64,000 bases of DNA from the NCBI RefSeq assembly GCF_900240995.1, contig NZ_LT965954.1:905135-969134 (forward strand), read 5' to 3'. The notes under the pieces were generated by a model. That model was not told the origin of the DNA. It saw only the letters and a list, made by a program, of their open reading frames with translations, and did not search any database. This DNA comes from Bacillus sp. Marseille-P3661. Its GTDB lineage: Bacteria > Bacillota > Bacilli > Bacillales > Bacillaceae_J. The position numbers and the translations under genes were made by a program. Positions 56,009-64,000 of the stretch are shown piece by piece (the first letter of the stretch is position 1; the number at the start of each line of letters is the position of its first letter).

Positions 56009-56015
56009 ACTCCAA

Positions 56016-56651
56016 TTAGAAAGTATGTGCTAAATCTTTAGCCCTAGCAATTCCATTCTCTTTAATTTCTTCAGCCTTATCTGGCATTGCATTGTGTCCT
56101 TCGATAAATAAACCTTCAAAAGACGGAACACCAAAGAAATTCATGATAATACTTAAGAAACGATGACCCATTTCAACTTCTGAAGCAGGACCTTCAGAAT
56201 AAATACCACCACGTGCTTGGATATGTAGGGCCTTTTTATCTGTTAATAACCCCACGGAGCCTTGGTCCGTATACTTAAAGGTTTTACCAGCAACAGCAAC
56301 AGAGTCAATGTATGCTTTCATAACAGGAGGAAAAGAAAAATTCCACAACGGCGTGACAAATACATATTTATCTCCTGATATGAACTGTTCACTTAGTTCA
56401 TTCATTCGTGCAACCTTTGCTTTTTCCTCATCCGAAAGCTCGTCAAAGCTTTGTCCTGAGCGTAGCTTTCCCCATCCACTGAATACGTCCGTATCGATTT
56501 GTGGAATATATTCTTTATATAAATCTATGTGTACAATTTCATCATTCGGGTTTACTTCTTTATAAGTATCAATAAATGCTTTACCTGCAGCCATGCTGAA
56601 TGATTGTCGATCATCGTGAGGATGTGCTGTAATGTATAATACTTTCGTCAT
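56016..56651 (-). CDS. azoR: FMN-dependent NADH:azo/quinone oxidoreductase AzoR-like
   Basis: Flavodoxin-fold dimer of 211 residues reducing quinones and azo compounds with NADH. FMN-binding features include [10 protein letters not shown] near the N-terminus, [20 protein letters not shown] at about 99-118 and IQARGGIYS. Length and motifs are normal. GGTGGAG precedes the ATG. It probably protects against electrophiles; no regulator is seen next to it. Confidence 0.9.
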   Translation of the reverse strand: MTKVLYITAHPHDDRQSFSMAAGKAFIDTYKEVNPNDEIVHIDLYKEYIPQIDTDVFSGWGKLRSGQSFDELSDEEKAKVARMNELSEQFISGDKYVFVTPLWNFSFPPVMKAYIDSVAVAGKTFKYTDQGSVGLLTDKKALHIQARGGIYSEGPASEVEMGHRFLSIIMNFFGVPSFEGLFIEGHNAMPDKAEEIKENGIARAKDLAHTF

Positions 56652-56709
56652 ACTGTCTCCACCTTTGATTATTATTTAAAGTCATTGAATTTTATTAAAC
56701 CAATGGCCT

Positions 56710-56859
56710 TTATTTATTCCATTCAAAATTATAAGGATTGCCCGAAATACTTTGGCGCATTTCATCTGTGAATTGAAATGGTTCTCCCACTACAGGCTGA
56801 TCAATTACACCACTACCTATCGGCACACTTCCATCATAATGTATTGGTTTTTGATCCAT
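56710..56859 (-). CDS. small unknown protein (49 residues)
   Basis: MDQKPIHYDGSVPIGSG...NPYNFEWNK, hydrophilic and without Cys or membrane segments. GGAGG with 9-nt spacing precedes the ATG, which makes it credible. It lies directly upstream of azoR on the same strand (58-bp gap), perhaps in one transcript. No family recognised. Confidence 0.55.
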   Translation of the reverse strand: MDQKPIHYDGSVPIGSGVIDQPVVGEPFQFTDEMRQSISGNPYNFEWNK

Positions 56860-56950
56860 ATTTTCCACCTCCATTTTTTTAGTATTTTATTAATTATCCC
56901 TTTTCATTCTTATGTACTCTGCCCACCTTTAAATGAACTAAATAAATTCA

Positions 56951-57133
56951 TTACAAATCAATGTACCAACCCGGGTAGTTATGATTTGTCTTCTCTAACC
57001 TTCCATCCTCCATTCGATAAACAGAATCACAATACTCCAACATCCGCCCCTCATGTGTCAACATTACGGCATCTTTGTTTCGCCCATCACTTCCTTTATC
57101 CATTTTATTGTAGCAAGCAAAACTAGCTGACAT
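56951..57133 (-). pseudogene. C-terminal fragment of an ABC ATPase
   Basis: The stretch KDAVMLTHEGRMLEYCDSVYRMEDGRLEK matches the end of MacB/LolD-type ABC ATPases, from the switch His (LTHEGR) to the C-terminus. Walker A, signature and Walker B are missing and no start with a ribosome site is seen. It lies just downstream of the lanthipeptide synthetase gene, so it may be what is left of an immunity or export transporter. The rest of the 56860-57190 gap is featureless. Confidence 0.6.
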
Positions 57134-57190
57134 CTATTGTAAATTGCTATCGTTTACAGATATCAGCATCTACTTATCTCTAGGATTTAT

Positions 57191-60100
57191 TCATTCTAGT
57201 AAAAGCACTGATGGAAGCTGGTCAGGATTAGCAAGGCGTAATAGCTCATATCCAATACCTGCTAAACCTCGAAATAAACTATAGTCCAAGTCATTATCAG
57301 AACTATTTGTTGTCAGGGCAAATTCACCATGTATTTTCTCACGTTCAAGAACTAGTGAAGCTAGTTGCATCGCATAACGCTCCCAGTTTTGTTCTCGAAA
57401 TTTCATTTTGGCTGTCAACATGACATCCAAAATTCCAAAGTTACCACAACAAAGATGATCTAGCGGCCCTAATCTCCACTGACGAGCATTTTGAAGAACA
57501 ATGTTTACATCCCTGTTTATCGTTTCACTAGCCCATATAGAAGAAATCCCCATGCGTGAAAGCCCTATTCCCGGCCACCCATAACACCAGGTACTCATAA
57601 AATTTGGAGATTTGCCACTCATGAACGCTAGCCGATAATCTGGCCAATTACATTTCTCTTTACAGTAAATACTGCTTTCATAATTCAAAGCCTCTTCTGC
57701 AGCCATCTTAAAATCTTCTTCCTTTGTTACCTTGTATAAGCGTGCTAACGCATATGCAATGCCTGCAGCACCATGTGATATACCAGATAAAAGCTTGCCC
57801 TCAGCCGTATCGATCAGTTTGTTTTTCCAAGCTCTATGGCCAGTGTCAGTTAAGGTAAGGTGGCTTAACAAATGCTTTCCGCACACAACGGCTCGGTTTA
57901 AAACTTCATCATGTCTTGTTGTTTCATAAACAGTTACTAAAGCTATTAAAGCACCCGCCGAACCACTCATTACATCAAGGACATGATCTTTCTCTATTCG
58001 CTCAGGTGTAATCATATCTGCAATTCTTTTTGCTTCAGCTAAAATTTCTGATTCATTTAAAAAGTGACTAATCCGTACTAGCGAATAAACAAGCGAACCA
58101 AGCCCTGTTGTGCCCCCAATTCCATATTGTTCAGCAAATGTTTCGGCAGCTTTTCCTTGAAATTCTTTGCAAAAATTTTCAACTTCTTTTAATGCTTGTT
58201 CTTTATACTTTTTAATGTTTGTTACCTTTGCAGTCGCAGCATAAAAATAGGCAACCCCCAAGCTCCCTACGTATAAATTAAATCCGGACATTTTTGATAT
58301 AGATGCAGTTGGCGAATATTTTTCTAAAATATAATCAGCAATACTAACAGCTTTAGCATGCAATTCTTTTTTTGAAGTGTTGTAGTTACTTTGTTTGAAT
58401 GATTGATTTATTGGAGAATTTATAAGAAAAACCGATTCTATAATTGCTAGTTGCTTATGGAGAATAGCTGGAGTAAGATTTCTTAATGTAGTTCTAACAA
58501 ATTCATAGGGAGTTGTCTTAAATAAGTTTTCAATCCTAACACTACTATTAGATGCGGCTAGATATCGGTCCGTTATATTGAAGGAGAAATAAGGAATGTC
58601 TAGTTCTTCAAGTGACAACTGTTCAGCTTTTAAAAGCAGCCATAATTTTGGTTGGTGCTCAAACTGTATAAGCTCTTTAGTTAATTGATCTAGCTCAATG
58701 CTACGATCAATGCCATCTTTAAGTAAATGAGGATACAATGTATGCTTTAAATAGAAGGAATACTGCATCGTCGGTCTTATAACAAATCGGCCTGTCACGT
58801 TTTTAAATTTTTCAATAGGACCTTGAATTTCAAGTAATCCATTGCGGTAAGAACTTAAGAATCCATACATCAATTTATAACCAATCATTATCTCATCTCT
58901 GTAATTTAAGGGAGATACTTGTTGTTCATTTAAATAAATTCTATTTTTCCCGGGCTTTACATCCTGAATCTCTAAAGCATATTTCATCTGATCAGTATTA
59001 ATATGTTCCCATATCGGAACCTTAAATGGTGTTTTAAGGTTGGCTCCCCCACTCAGCGCACTCATATCTTGAACCCCTTCTAAGCTAGGAAGTATTCCTG
59101 TGCGTAATACAGAAGTAGTGTAATCTTGAGCTTTTAATTCAAAACCTTCTACCAGAAATGGATTAAACAACATTTCCATATCCACCGGAATCGGATATTC
59201 ACCATGTGCAATTACATTTTCATAGTGAAAGTCAGTCCCGCTTAAAACAGAAAGTAAACATAGCAGCATTCCCGACCGCTTATAGTATCGAATGACCTCA
59301 GCCTTACTAATACACGGTATTTGTTCAACATACTCGACCCAACCATACTCATTCCTATTAAGTACCTTCAAGCAATGTAAATGCAATTCATTTGTTGTTT
59401 GATGTAAATTAATCCATTCCAGGAGATTATAGAAGTTTTCTTCTATGCCTACATCTCTTGGCTTATAAACAAACTTTATCCCCGATGTACATGTAACGAT
59501 CATGACTGTTCTTCCATGGTGATGGGCATCCGAGAGATGGGAACTTACTTCCACAATTTCACCCATTTCCTTTCCACTATTAAAATAGTTCGCTAGCAGT
59601 TCTTGATCTTGAACATACCTTTGGATCAATTCTAAAATAGATTGTGCCCAATTATGCGCGGTAGTTGCTAATAATTTAGCTAGAACAGGATAGTTATATA
59701 AAATCGTACTTAATTCATTCTCTAGTACGCTATTTATGAATGCCGTGTAAAAAGAGCTTGTATTTTGCTCGTGTGTGGAGTTTCTAAACAATTCGTTATA
59801 CTTTTTGAATACTTCAAATTCAAATTGAAATGTAAAAGCGCCAATACTAGAAAGCTTTTTCAACAATATTCTTTCTAACATCCGATGAGCCGCAGGCGAT
59901 ACAACCTCATACTTTTTACCGGCCGAGTTCTTAAGCATTTGAACAGCTGTAATAATAAAAGGTATAAAACATTCTTCAAAAGGGATCTTCTCTTCTTCAT
60001 CTAAGAAACGATAACTTATACCTGATTGCTGCTTCGAAACCGCTAGAGATTCCGCTAGTAAATGAACCCAATCTGGCAAACGATCCTTATACTTCCATTT

Positions 60101-60334
60101 TGCGGAATCAATAATATTTCGGACATCTAACATGTCATGCTCTTCCCATAAAAACCGTTTTATAAAAAGGTTCTCATCTCCGCCTGCAACAATTTGCTGC
60201 CATCTCGCTAGCCTTTTTTCGTTAATTTCTTTTTTACAGGACGTTTGAGGAATGATATAATCGTTCCCTAAACGTTCATAAAATCCACTACTCTTTTCAA
60301 CAATCTGTAATAGATATTCCCGTAAGCTATCCAT
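57191..60334 (-). CDS. lanM: class II lanthipeptide synthetase LanM (CCG type)
   Basis: Bifunctional enzyme of 1047 residues. The N-terminal dehydratase domain (about 140-620, DUF4135) has kinase-like motifs (GTDFHYENVIAHGEYPIPVDME). The C-terminal LanC-like cyclase (about 690-1047) has zinc ligands C917 (CYGWPG), C962 and C963 (LCCGN). Three-Cys CCG sites are known from ProcM-type enzymes with relaxed substrate choice. It dehydrates Ser/Thr and forms (methyl)lanthionine rings. AAGGGG precedes the ATG. A precursor gene lies 165 bp upstream. Confidence 0.92.
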   Translation of the reverse strand: MDSLREYLLQIVEKSSGFYERLGNDYIIPQTSCKKEINEKRLARWQQIVAGGDENLFIKRFLWEEHDMLDVRNIIDSAKWKYKDRLPDWVHLLAESLAVSKQQSGISYRFLDEEEKIPFEECFIPFIITAVQMLKNSAGKKYEVVSPAAHRMLERILLKKLSSIGAFTFQFEFEVFKKYNELFRNSTHEQNTSSFYTAFINSVLENELSTILYNYPVLAKLLATTAHNWAQSILELIQRYVQDQELLANYFNSGKEMGEIVEVSSHLSDAHHHGRTVMIVTCTSGIKFVYKPRDVGIEENFYNLLEWINLHQTTNELHLHCLKVLNRNEYGWVEYVEQIPCISKAEVIRYYKRSGMLLCLLSVLSGTDFHYENVIAHGEYPIPVDMEMLFNPFLVEGFELKAQDYTTSVLRTGILPSLEGVQDMSALSGGANLKTPFKVPIWEHINTDQMKYALEIQDVKPGKNRIYLNEQQVSPLNYRDEIMIGYKLMYGFLSSYRNGLLEIQGPIEKFKNVTGRFVIRPTMQYSFYLKHTLYPHLLKDGIDRSIELDQLTKELIQFEHQPKLWLLLKAEQLSLEELDIPYFSFNITDRYLAASNSSVRIENLFKTTPYEFVRTTLRNLTPAILHKQLAIIESVFLINSPINQSFKQSNYNTSKKELHAKAVSIADYILEKYSPTASISKMSGFNLYVGSLGVAYFYAATAKVTNIKKYKEQALKEVENFCKEFQGKAAETFAEQYGIGGTTGLGSLVYSLVRISHFLNESEILAEAKRIADMITPERIEKDHVLDVMSGSAGALIALVTVYETTRHDEVLNRAVVCGKHLLSHLTLTDTGHRAWKNKLIDTAEGKLLSGISHGAAGIAYALARLYKVTKEEDFKMAAEEALNYESSIYCKEKCNWPDYRLAFMSGKSPNFMSTWCYGWPGIGLSRMGISSIWASETINRDVNIVLQNARQWRLGPLDHLCCGNFGILDVMLTAKMKFREQNWERYAMQLASLVLEREKIHGEFALTTNSSDNDLDYSLFRGLAGIGYELLRLANPDQLPSVLLLE

Positions 60335-60499
60335 ATCTACTATCCCCTTGCTTTTACCCTAAATTTTAAAGTTAGGTTTCGGTAAACTTTCCTGTTGATT
60401 TCCGCTCATTCAACATAGCAGCTGTTTCAACCATAAGGTATAGCACAGCATTAATTTAAAAAGGACCGTAACTATAAGTCACCGCCCTCTTAAAGCTCC

Positions 60500-60652
60500 T
60501 TATACCGAACATGCACCTGTCCAAGCATATTTCCCACAGCTCACATTGAAATCGATCTTGTCCATTTGAGTCATTGCGTGCTTTGCTAATTCTTCGTTTT
60601 CTAGTAAATGTCTTAGTATATCAATAATTAGTGCGTGTTGTTCGTTGGTCAC
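60500..60652 (-). CDS. candidate lanthipeptide precursor LanA
   Basis: 50-residue peptide starting at GTG 60652 (GGGGGG 6 nt upstream). A 35-residue acidic, helical leader (MTNEQHALIIDILRHLLENE...) is followed by a short core region VSCGKYAWTGACSV with two Cys, two Ser and one Thr; Thr45 and Cys48 could form one ring and Cys39 another with Ser38 or Ser49. No clear GG/GA cleavage motif is visible, so the leader/core border is uncertain. Its position just before lanM is the strongest support. Confidence 0.72.
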   Translation of the reverse strand: MTNEQHALIIDILRHLLENEELAKHAMTQMDKIDFNVSCGKYAWTGACSV

Positions 60653-60756
60653 TGCAATCCCCCCTTATTACTTGATACTATTTAATATATACAAGATGTT
60701 TTATGTGGTGTGGGTGATTTTAAAAATGTGTATGTGACCACCTTAGCTGATATAAA

Positions 60757-60796
60757 AAAGGCAACTAGTTTCTCTAACTTAGCTGCCTTTCTCCTT
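60757..60796 (-). terminator. terminator overlapping the end of the cyclo-ligase-like gene
   Basis: On the minus strand AAAGGCA pairs with TGCCTTT, with inner pairing, then TTTATA. The first arm contains the last codons and stop of the gene ending at 60779. Confidence 0.65.
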
Positions 60797-61501
60797 TGTC
60801 AACTCCCATACTTCTCGCAATACAGGCATGTCTTCCATTTCCTCTTTGGTGACAAGTTCCCACTGTATCCCCTCTGGCTTCGGATAAGGTGTATTTGTTT
60901 GGATGAGTTCACTTTCTGTAGCAATCCAATCTACTGCCAAATCAAAGGGATCTATCGGTATCTCTTCAGATGTGAGCTGTCCGCTATGAACGGTGCCAAT
61001 AACGGGTACGTGGGGATTGCCAAGCTCACGGATAATAGCATATTCCCGATCAGCATATCCTGCCCCTTTGCCAATACGTCTGCCATCACGATGAAGTGCA
61101 ACCGACCCAGCAAAAAACAAATCAATTCTTGGTAATTGTGAAAGAGGAACCTCTTTGCCATATGACTTAAGATGATTCAGGCTCGCTGCTTTCCGCTCCT
61201 CCCCTGTTGGTACCCACTCTGGCTTTACCATAATAAAACCTGCCTTTAATTTTGGCGTCGGAACAAGCAGCGTCTTGCCATCGATTAATACTTGCATGCG
61301 AATGGGCAATTGCGGTGAATCTGGATTCACTTTAACAATTTTAGCATTTTTGTATTCAGTCATTGTAAAAATGAACTGTGCTGCTTTTTCTGCTCCTTTA
61401 AAGTTTGGAATTCTACCTTTGAGCGGGAATGGGAAGCGACCTAGCTTATGTTCCTCTAAATAATTCCAAACATACTGTCTAATGTCTTCTTTAGTTTTCA
61501 T
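60779..61501 (-). CDS. 5-formyltetrahydrofolate cyclo-ligase family protein
   Basis: 240 residues. It has the cyclo-ligase domain of the MTHFS/MTHFSD type with the phosphate-binding motif RIGKGAGYADREY near residues 145-157 (compare GxGxGYYDR of the enzyme). It is larger than the usual 190-residue enzyme, with an N-terminal extension, so the exact reaction is uncertain. The start at 61501 is inside the end of the ABC ATPase gene (11-nt overlap), with AAGGTGG as ribosome site, showing translational coupling. Confidence 0.78.
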   Translation of the reverse strand: MKTKEDIRQYVWNYLEEHKLGRFPFPLKGRIPNFKGAEKAAQFIFTMTEYKNAKIVKVNPDSPQLPIRMQVLIDGKTLLVPTPKLKAGFIMVKPEWVPTGEERKAASLNHLKSYGKEVPLSQLPRIDLFFAGSVALHRDGRRIGKGAGYADREYAIIRELGNPHVPVIGTVHSGQLTSEEIPIDPFDLAVDWIATESELIQTNTPYPKPEGIQWELVTKEEMEDMPVLREVWELTKEKGS

Positions 61502-62378
61502 AAAATCCACCTTCTTTTAACTCCACAAGATTTTCAATCGTTTCTTCTAGTGTAGGACGCTGAATATGCGTAATTGCAATCCCCTCTGTTTTTATTGCTT
61601 TTTCGATAGCACGAAGATTATTAGTTAAAATTTGCAAAGATTCTGCATCAATACTTATTACATTAGGGTTGATTCTAAGAGAGTCCGTCACAGTTGATAC
61701 CCACACTCTTGCCCAATTTTCATAGATTTCATCTTTATTGATATAGTGGACCAACATACCTTCTTCAATGATCGTGATATAATCACAAATTTGTTTTACC
61801 TCATCCATTATATGTGTTACCAGTAAGATACTGTTTTCCCCATCCTCCATATAATTCTTTAAATCCTCTTTCATCTTTCGTTGTGAAATAATGTCGACTC
61901 CGGCAGATGGTTCATCTAATAAAAGTAACTGTGGATTATGGCAAAGTGAAAAAATAAATTCAACTTTTTTCTTCGTACCTTTCGAGCATTTACTATACTT
62001 CATTGTTTCATCGATATTATATCTTCTAAGAAAATCAGCATATCTTGAATGACTCCATGATGGATACCAATATGAAACTAATGATGAGAGTTCCTTAATG
62101 CTGAGGTATCCAAACGGTTCAAACAAATCTCCCATATAACCTATCTGTTGTTTGATTGTGGTCTCATTCTCTGCAAATTTTTGGCCAAACACTTGAATAT
62201 CGCCTTTATCAGGTTTTAATATATTCATAAGCAACCTTAAAAACGTGCTTTTTCCAGAACCATTTGCACCAATTAGGGCAACCGCAGTCCCTTTCTCCAT
62301 TTGAAAATCTATCGGACCAATTACGGATTTTTTTAACTGCTTTGTTAAGCCTTTTATTTTTAACACAGAGGTTGTCAT
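61491..62378 (-). CDS. ABC transporter ATP-binding protein (YhcG/YtrB-like)
   Basis: About 296 residues. Walker A GANGSGKST, the variant signature CSKGTKKKVEF, Walker B LLLLDEPSAGVD and switch His VTHIMDE are visible; a C-terminal extension follows. Three ATG codons in a row occur at the start and the third (62378) fits the GAGGG spacing best. It lies directly after a GntR-type regulator and a permease gene, resembling the B. subtilis yhcEFG/ytr systems that answer to wall-active compounds. Confidence 0.85.
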   Translation of the reverse strand: MTTSVLKIKGLTKQLKKSVIGPIDFQMEKGTAVALIGANGSGKSTFLRLLMNILKPDKGDIQVFGQKFAENETTIKQQIGYMGDLFEPFGYLSIKELSSLVSYWYPSWSHSRYADFLRRYNIDETMKYSKCSKGTKKKVEFIFSLCHNPQLLLLDEPSAGVDIISQRKMKEDLKNYMEDGENSILLVTHIMDEVKQICDYITIIEEGMLVHYINKDEIYENWARVWVSTVTDSLRINPNVISIDAESLQILTNNLRAIEKAIKTEGIAITHIQRPTLEETIENLVELKEGGFYEN

Positions 62379-62391
62379 CATCATCCCTCAC

Positions 62392-62781
62392 TTATTTTTC
62401 AAAATTTCGTTTGATTACTTCTGTAAAAATTAGTTGCATTTCATTTGCTGAAACTCCTATCTGTTGTCCTTGTTCAATTGCTTTTTGAAAAGCGTCATAT
62501 ACAACTTTCTGTTTCGTCGCATCAGCTGTGCTTTTTTCAATTTCTATAACAAATGTTCCTTTTCCTTGAATAGTTTTAATAAAGCCATTGTTTTCCAAAT
62601 CCTGATAAGCTCTCCTTGTTGTAATTACACTGCATGATAATTCACTGGCTAACGCCCGGATAGAAGGGAGTGGAGTTCCTGGTGGAATTTTCCCACCAAC
62701 AATCAACGCCTTTATTTGCGTTTCAATTTGATGATAGATGGGTTCCCTACTTTCTTCGGAAACACGTATTGGTAACTTCAT
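62392..62781 (-). CDS. GntR family regulator, YtrA subfamily
   Basis: 129-residue winged-helix regulator without the large ligand domain, typical of the YtrA subfamily that controls adjacent ABC transporters. The helix-turn-helix lies in LASELSCSVITTRRAYQDLE. GGAGG precedes the ATG. It is followed 13 bp later by the ATPase gene and preceded by a permease gene at 16 bp, so the operon regulates itself. Confidence 0.9.
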   Translation of the reverse strand: MKLPIRVSEESREPIYHQIETQIKALIVGGKIPPGTPLPSIRALASELSCSVITTRRAYQDLENNGFIKTIQGKGTFVIEIEKSTADATKQKVVYDAFQKAIEQGQQIGVSANEMQLIFTEVIKRNFEK

Positions 62782-62797
62782 AACTCCTCCTCCCTTC

Positions 62798-63538
62798 TTA
62801 TAAATAATCCCTTGTAGCTAAACGGAACGTAAGGATTTTATTCCAGCAATAACAGCCTAGTATACCTACTAGTAGTGAAATGATTGCTAACGGCCAGCCT
62901 ATGTTTTTAACAGCTACTAAAATAAACTCTACAACCCCTGAACCAACTAACTTGTAAAAAGATGAAACAACTATGAAAAAGACCACCAGAAAAATAATAG
63001 GAGTCATATGCAGTATTTTTCCACTTGTTCCATACTCTATAAACGGAGTAAACCCGCCTAAGGCTAATGAACAGCCAAACCAAAATAAGATAAAAGTCAT
63101 ATATTCTGCTGGTGTTAAATACTGAAAGAATTGATGCGATAAGGCAACTGTGATAGTAGTATAAAAAACTACTGATAATACAACTAACGTTACTACCATT
63201 ACTATTGTTCGGCTTAAAGATAAGACTGGCAATGGAATAGGTAATGACCGTAATAATGCCATTCTTCTACTATACGGATCTTCTTTTATTGTTTTAAAGC
63301 TCAAGTAGGGGCCTGACATATAAATTGCACCTAAAGAAATTGTCATAACTACAAAAACCACATCAAGTAAAATCCAATTGTAGTACATCATTTCCGCCCC
63401 AAACATTTTTCTAGTAGATTGTTCAAGTAATACCGCTGCCAATACACCAAAAAACATCGTCGATACTACTGTAAGAAACATAGCAGCCCATTGGTATTTA
63501 AGGTCTTTTTTAGCTAACCAAACAGCTTGTTGAAACAT
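62798..63538 (-). CDS. ABC-2 type membrane protein (YhcE-like)
   Basis: 246 residues with six hydrophobic segments, the membrane component of the regulator-ATPase operon. Sequence motifs are weak, but gene order (permease, GntR regulator, ATPase) matches B. subtilis yhcE-yhcF-yhcG. GAGGCG lies 7 nt before the ATG. The substrate is unknown; YhcE/Ytr relatives act in stress caused by cell-wall antibiotics. Confidence 0.78.
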   Translation of the reverse strand: MFQQAVWLAKKDLKYQWAAMFLTVVSTMFFGVLAAVLLEQSTRKMFGAEMMYYNWILLDVVFVVMTISLGAIYMSGPYLSFKTIKEDPYSRRMALLRSLPIPLPVLSLSRTIVMVVTLVVLSVVFYTTITVALSHQFFQYLTPAEYMTFILFWFGCSLALGGFTPFIEYGTSGKILHMTPIIFLVVFFIVVSSFYKLVGSGVVEFILVAVKNIGWPLAIISLLVGILGCYCWNKILTFRLATRDYL

Positions 63539-63556
63539 ATAAATTCGCCTCGCTTA

Positions 63557-64000
63557 CTACTGATTTTTGATTATCTCATTAAATAAATTCATTTCTCCCA
63601 AGCCCATGAAATCAATTCCTAAATAACCTAAAATAGTAAAGACAGTTATCCAAACAATAAGGCTAGCAGTCATCCAATATGCTGTTAATTTTTTCGTTCC
63701 TCCAAATGAAACACTCATAAAAGCAGTTAAATGACTGCCTACAAACAACGGTCCAATCAACGCTAAACCAGGTAATCCATACTTCTCCCATATTTTTTTT
63801 GCTCGCAATGACCGCTTACTTGATTGTTGTGAATTCTCTTCGCCTTTTCGCTTTTTTCTCCATTGCTTAACTTTATCAATAAAAATAATCAGCAATAAAA
63901 CAGTGAGTATATTCCCAACAAAGCCAAGTATGATGACTAAAACAGGTGATAACCCAGCAATTATAGCAAGCGGTACGACAGCATATCCCTCAAAAAACGG
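63557..64000 (-). CDS. small multidrug export family protein, partial
   Basis: The frame runs off the right edge; at least 147 residues are present. Membrane segments PLAIIAGLSPVLVIILGF and GLALIGPLFVGSHLTAF, plus a basic loop (KVKQWRKKRKGEE), fit the Sm_multidrug_ex (PF06695) family. The start codon lies outside the window; the TTG at 63895 is only an internal Leu codon. Confidence 0.8.
   Translation of the reverse strand, partial: PFFEGYAVVPLAIIAGLSPVLVIILGFVGNILTVLLLIIFIDKVKQWRKKRKGEENSQQSSKRSLRAKKIWEKYGLPGLALIGPLFVGSHLTAFMSVSFGGTKKLTAYWMTASLIVWITVFTILGYLGIDFMGLGEMNLFNEIIKNQ

Overview
The window is AT-rich DNA from an endospore-forming member of the Bacillales (Bacillaceae/Planococcaceae type). 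Evidence: the 5' end of a Gram-positive 16S rRNA gene at the left edge, spore genes (sspE, sspK and small spore-associated families YfhD, YfhE, YpzG), strong GGAGG ribosome sites, and a gene order that follows the Bacillus subtilis block rrn-ygxA-ygzB-perR-bcp-hemL(gsaB)-ygaD-ygaC-sspE-yfhS-mutY-yfhP-yfhJ-sspK-yfhH-recX-yfhF-yfhE-yfhD. I cannot name the genus with confidence.

Layout. 1-9.8 kb: 16S rRNA with three candidate promoters, ygxA, ygzB, perR with its own Per box, a cobalamin adenosyltransferase, a 2-hydroxyacid dehydrogenase, peroxiredoxin, a K+ channel, a three-gene ABC-2 exporter and hemL. 10-15.4 kb: an unpartnered glutamate synthase large subunit behind a perfect CcpA (cre) site, then 0.87 kb of non-coding repeats. 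15.4-29.5 kb: ABC exporter, spore proteins, L,D-transpeptidase, mutY, recX and small conserved genes, with a DnaA-box cluster at 28.8-28.9 kb. 29.6-40.2 kb: chemoreceptor, rRNA methyltransferase, an array of 20 units of exactly 52 bp, the desK-desR-des membrane-fluidity system, a DEAD-box helicase and a frameshifted membrane gene. 40.3-50.8 kb: polysaccharide deacetylase, AlkD-like protein, metal-resistance genes (cadC-cadA, czrA-czcD), a CGCGG-motif small protein and a FrnE/DsbA-like oxidoreductase. 50.9-64 kb: transporters, cstA, azoreductase, a class II lanthipeptide synthetase with a candidate precursor, and a YhcE/F/G-like ABC-regulator operon.

Most interesting result: two genes 5.2 kb apart, cadA and the frnE-like gene, each have a strong ribosome site and full-length homology but carry one in-frame TGA exactly at the first Cys of their CxxC motif (TGA-A-S-C in the metal-binding domain, TGA-P-F-C in the thioredoxin active site). 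Two random nonsense mutations hitting the same functional position in two redox/metal motifs is unlikely. UGA recoding (selenocysteine, or cysteine by a UGA-reading tRNA) is the leading explanation. Small hairpins of bacterial SECIS type can be drawn downstream of both, but none of the selenocysteine machinery lies in this window. UGA also serves as an ordinary stop here (for example at the end of the yjkB-like gene).

Other points worth following: a CCG-type LanM with a 50-residue precursor and only a remnant transporter nearby, the phase-perfect 52-bp array, the DnaA-box cluster, the CGCGG protein translationally linked to an unknown partner, and a tRNA-like remnant beside a long inverted repeat.
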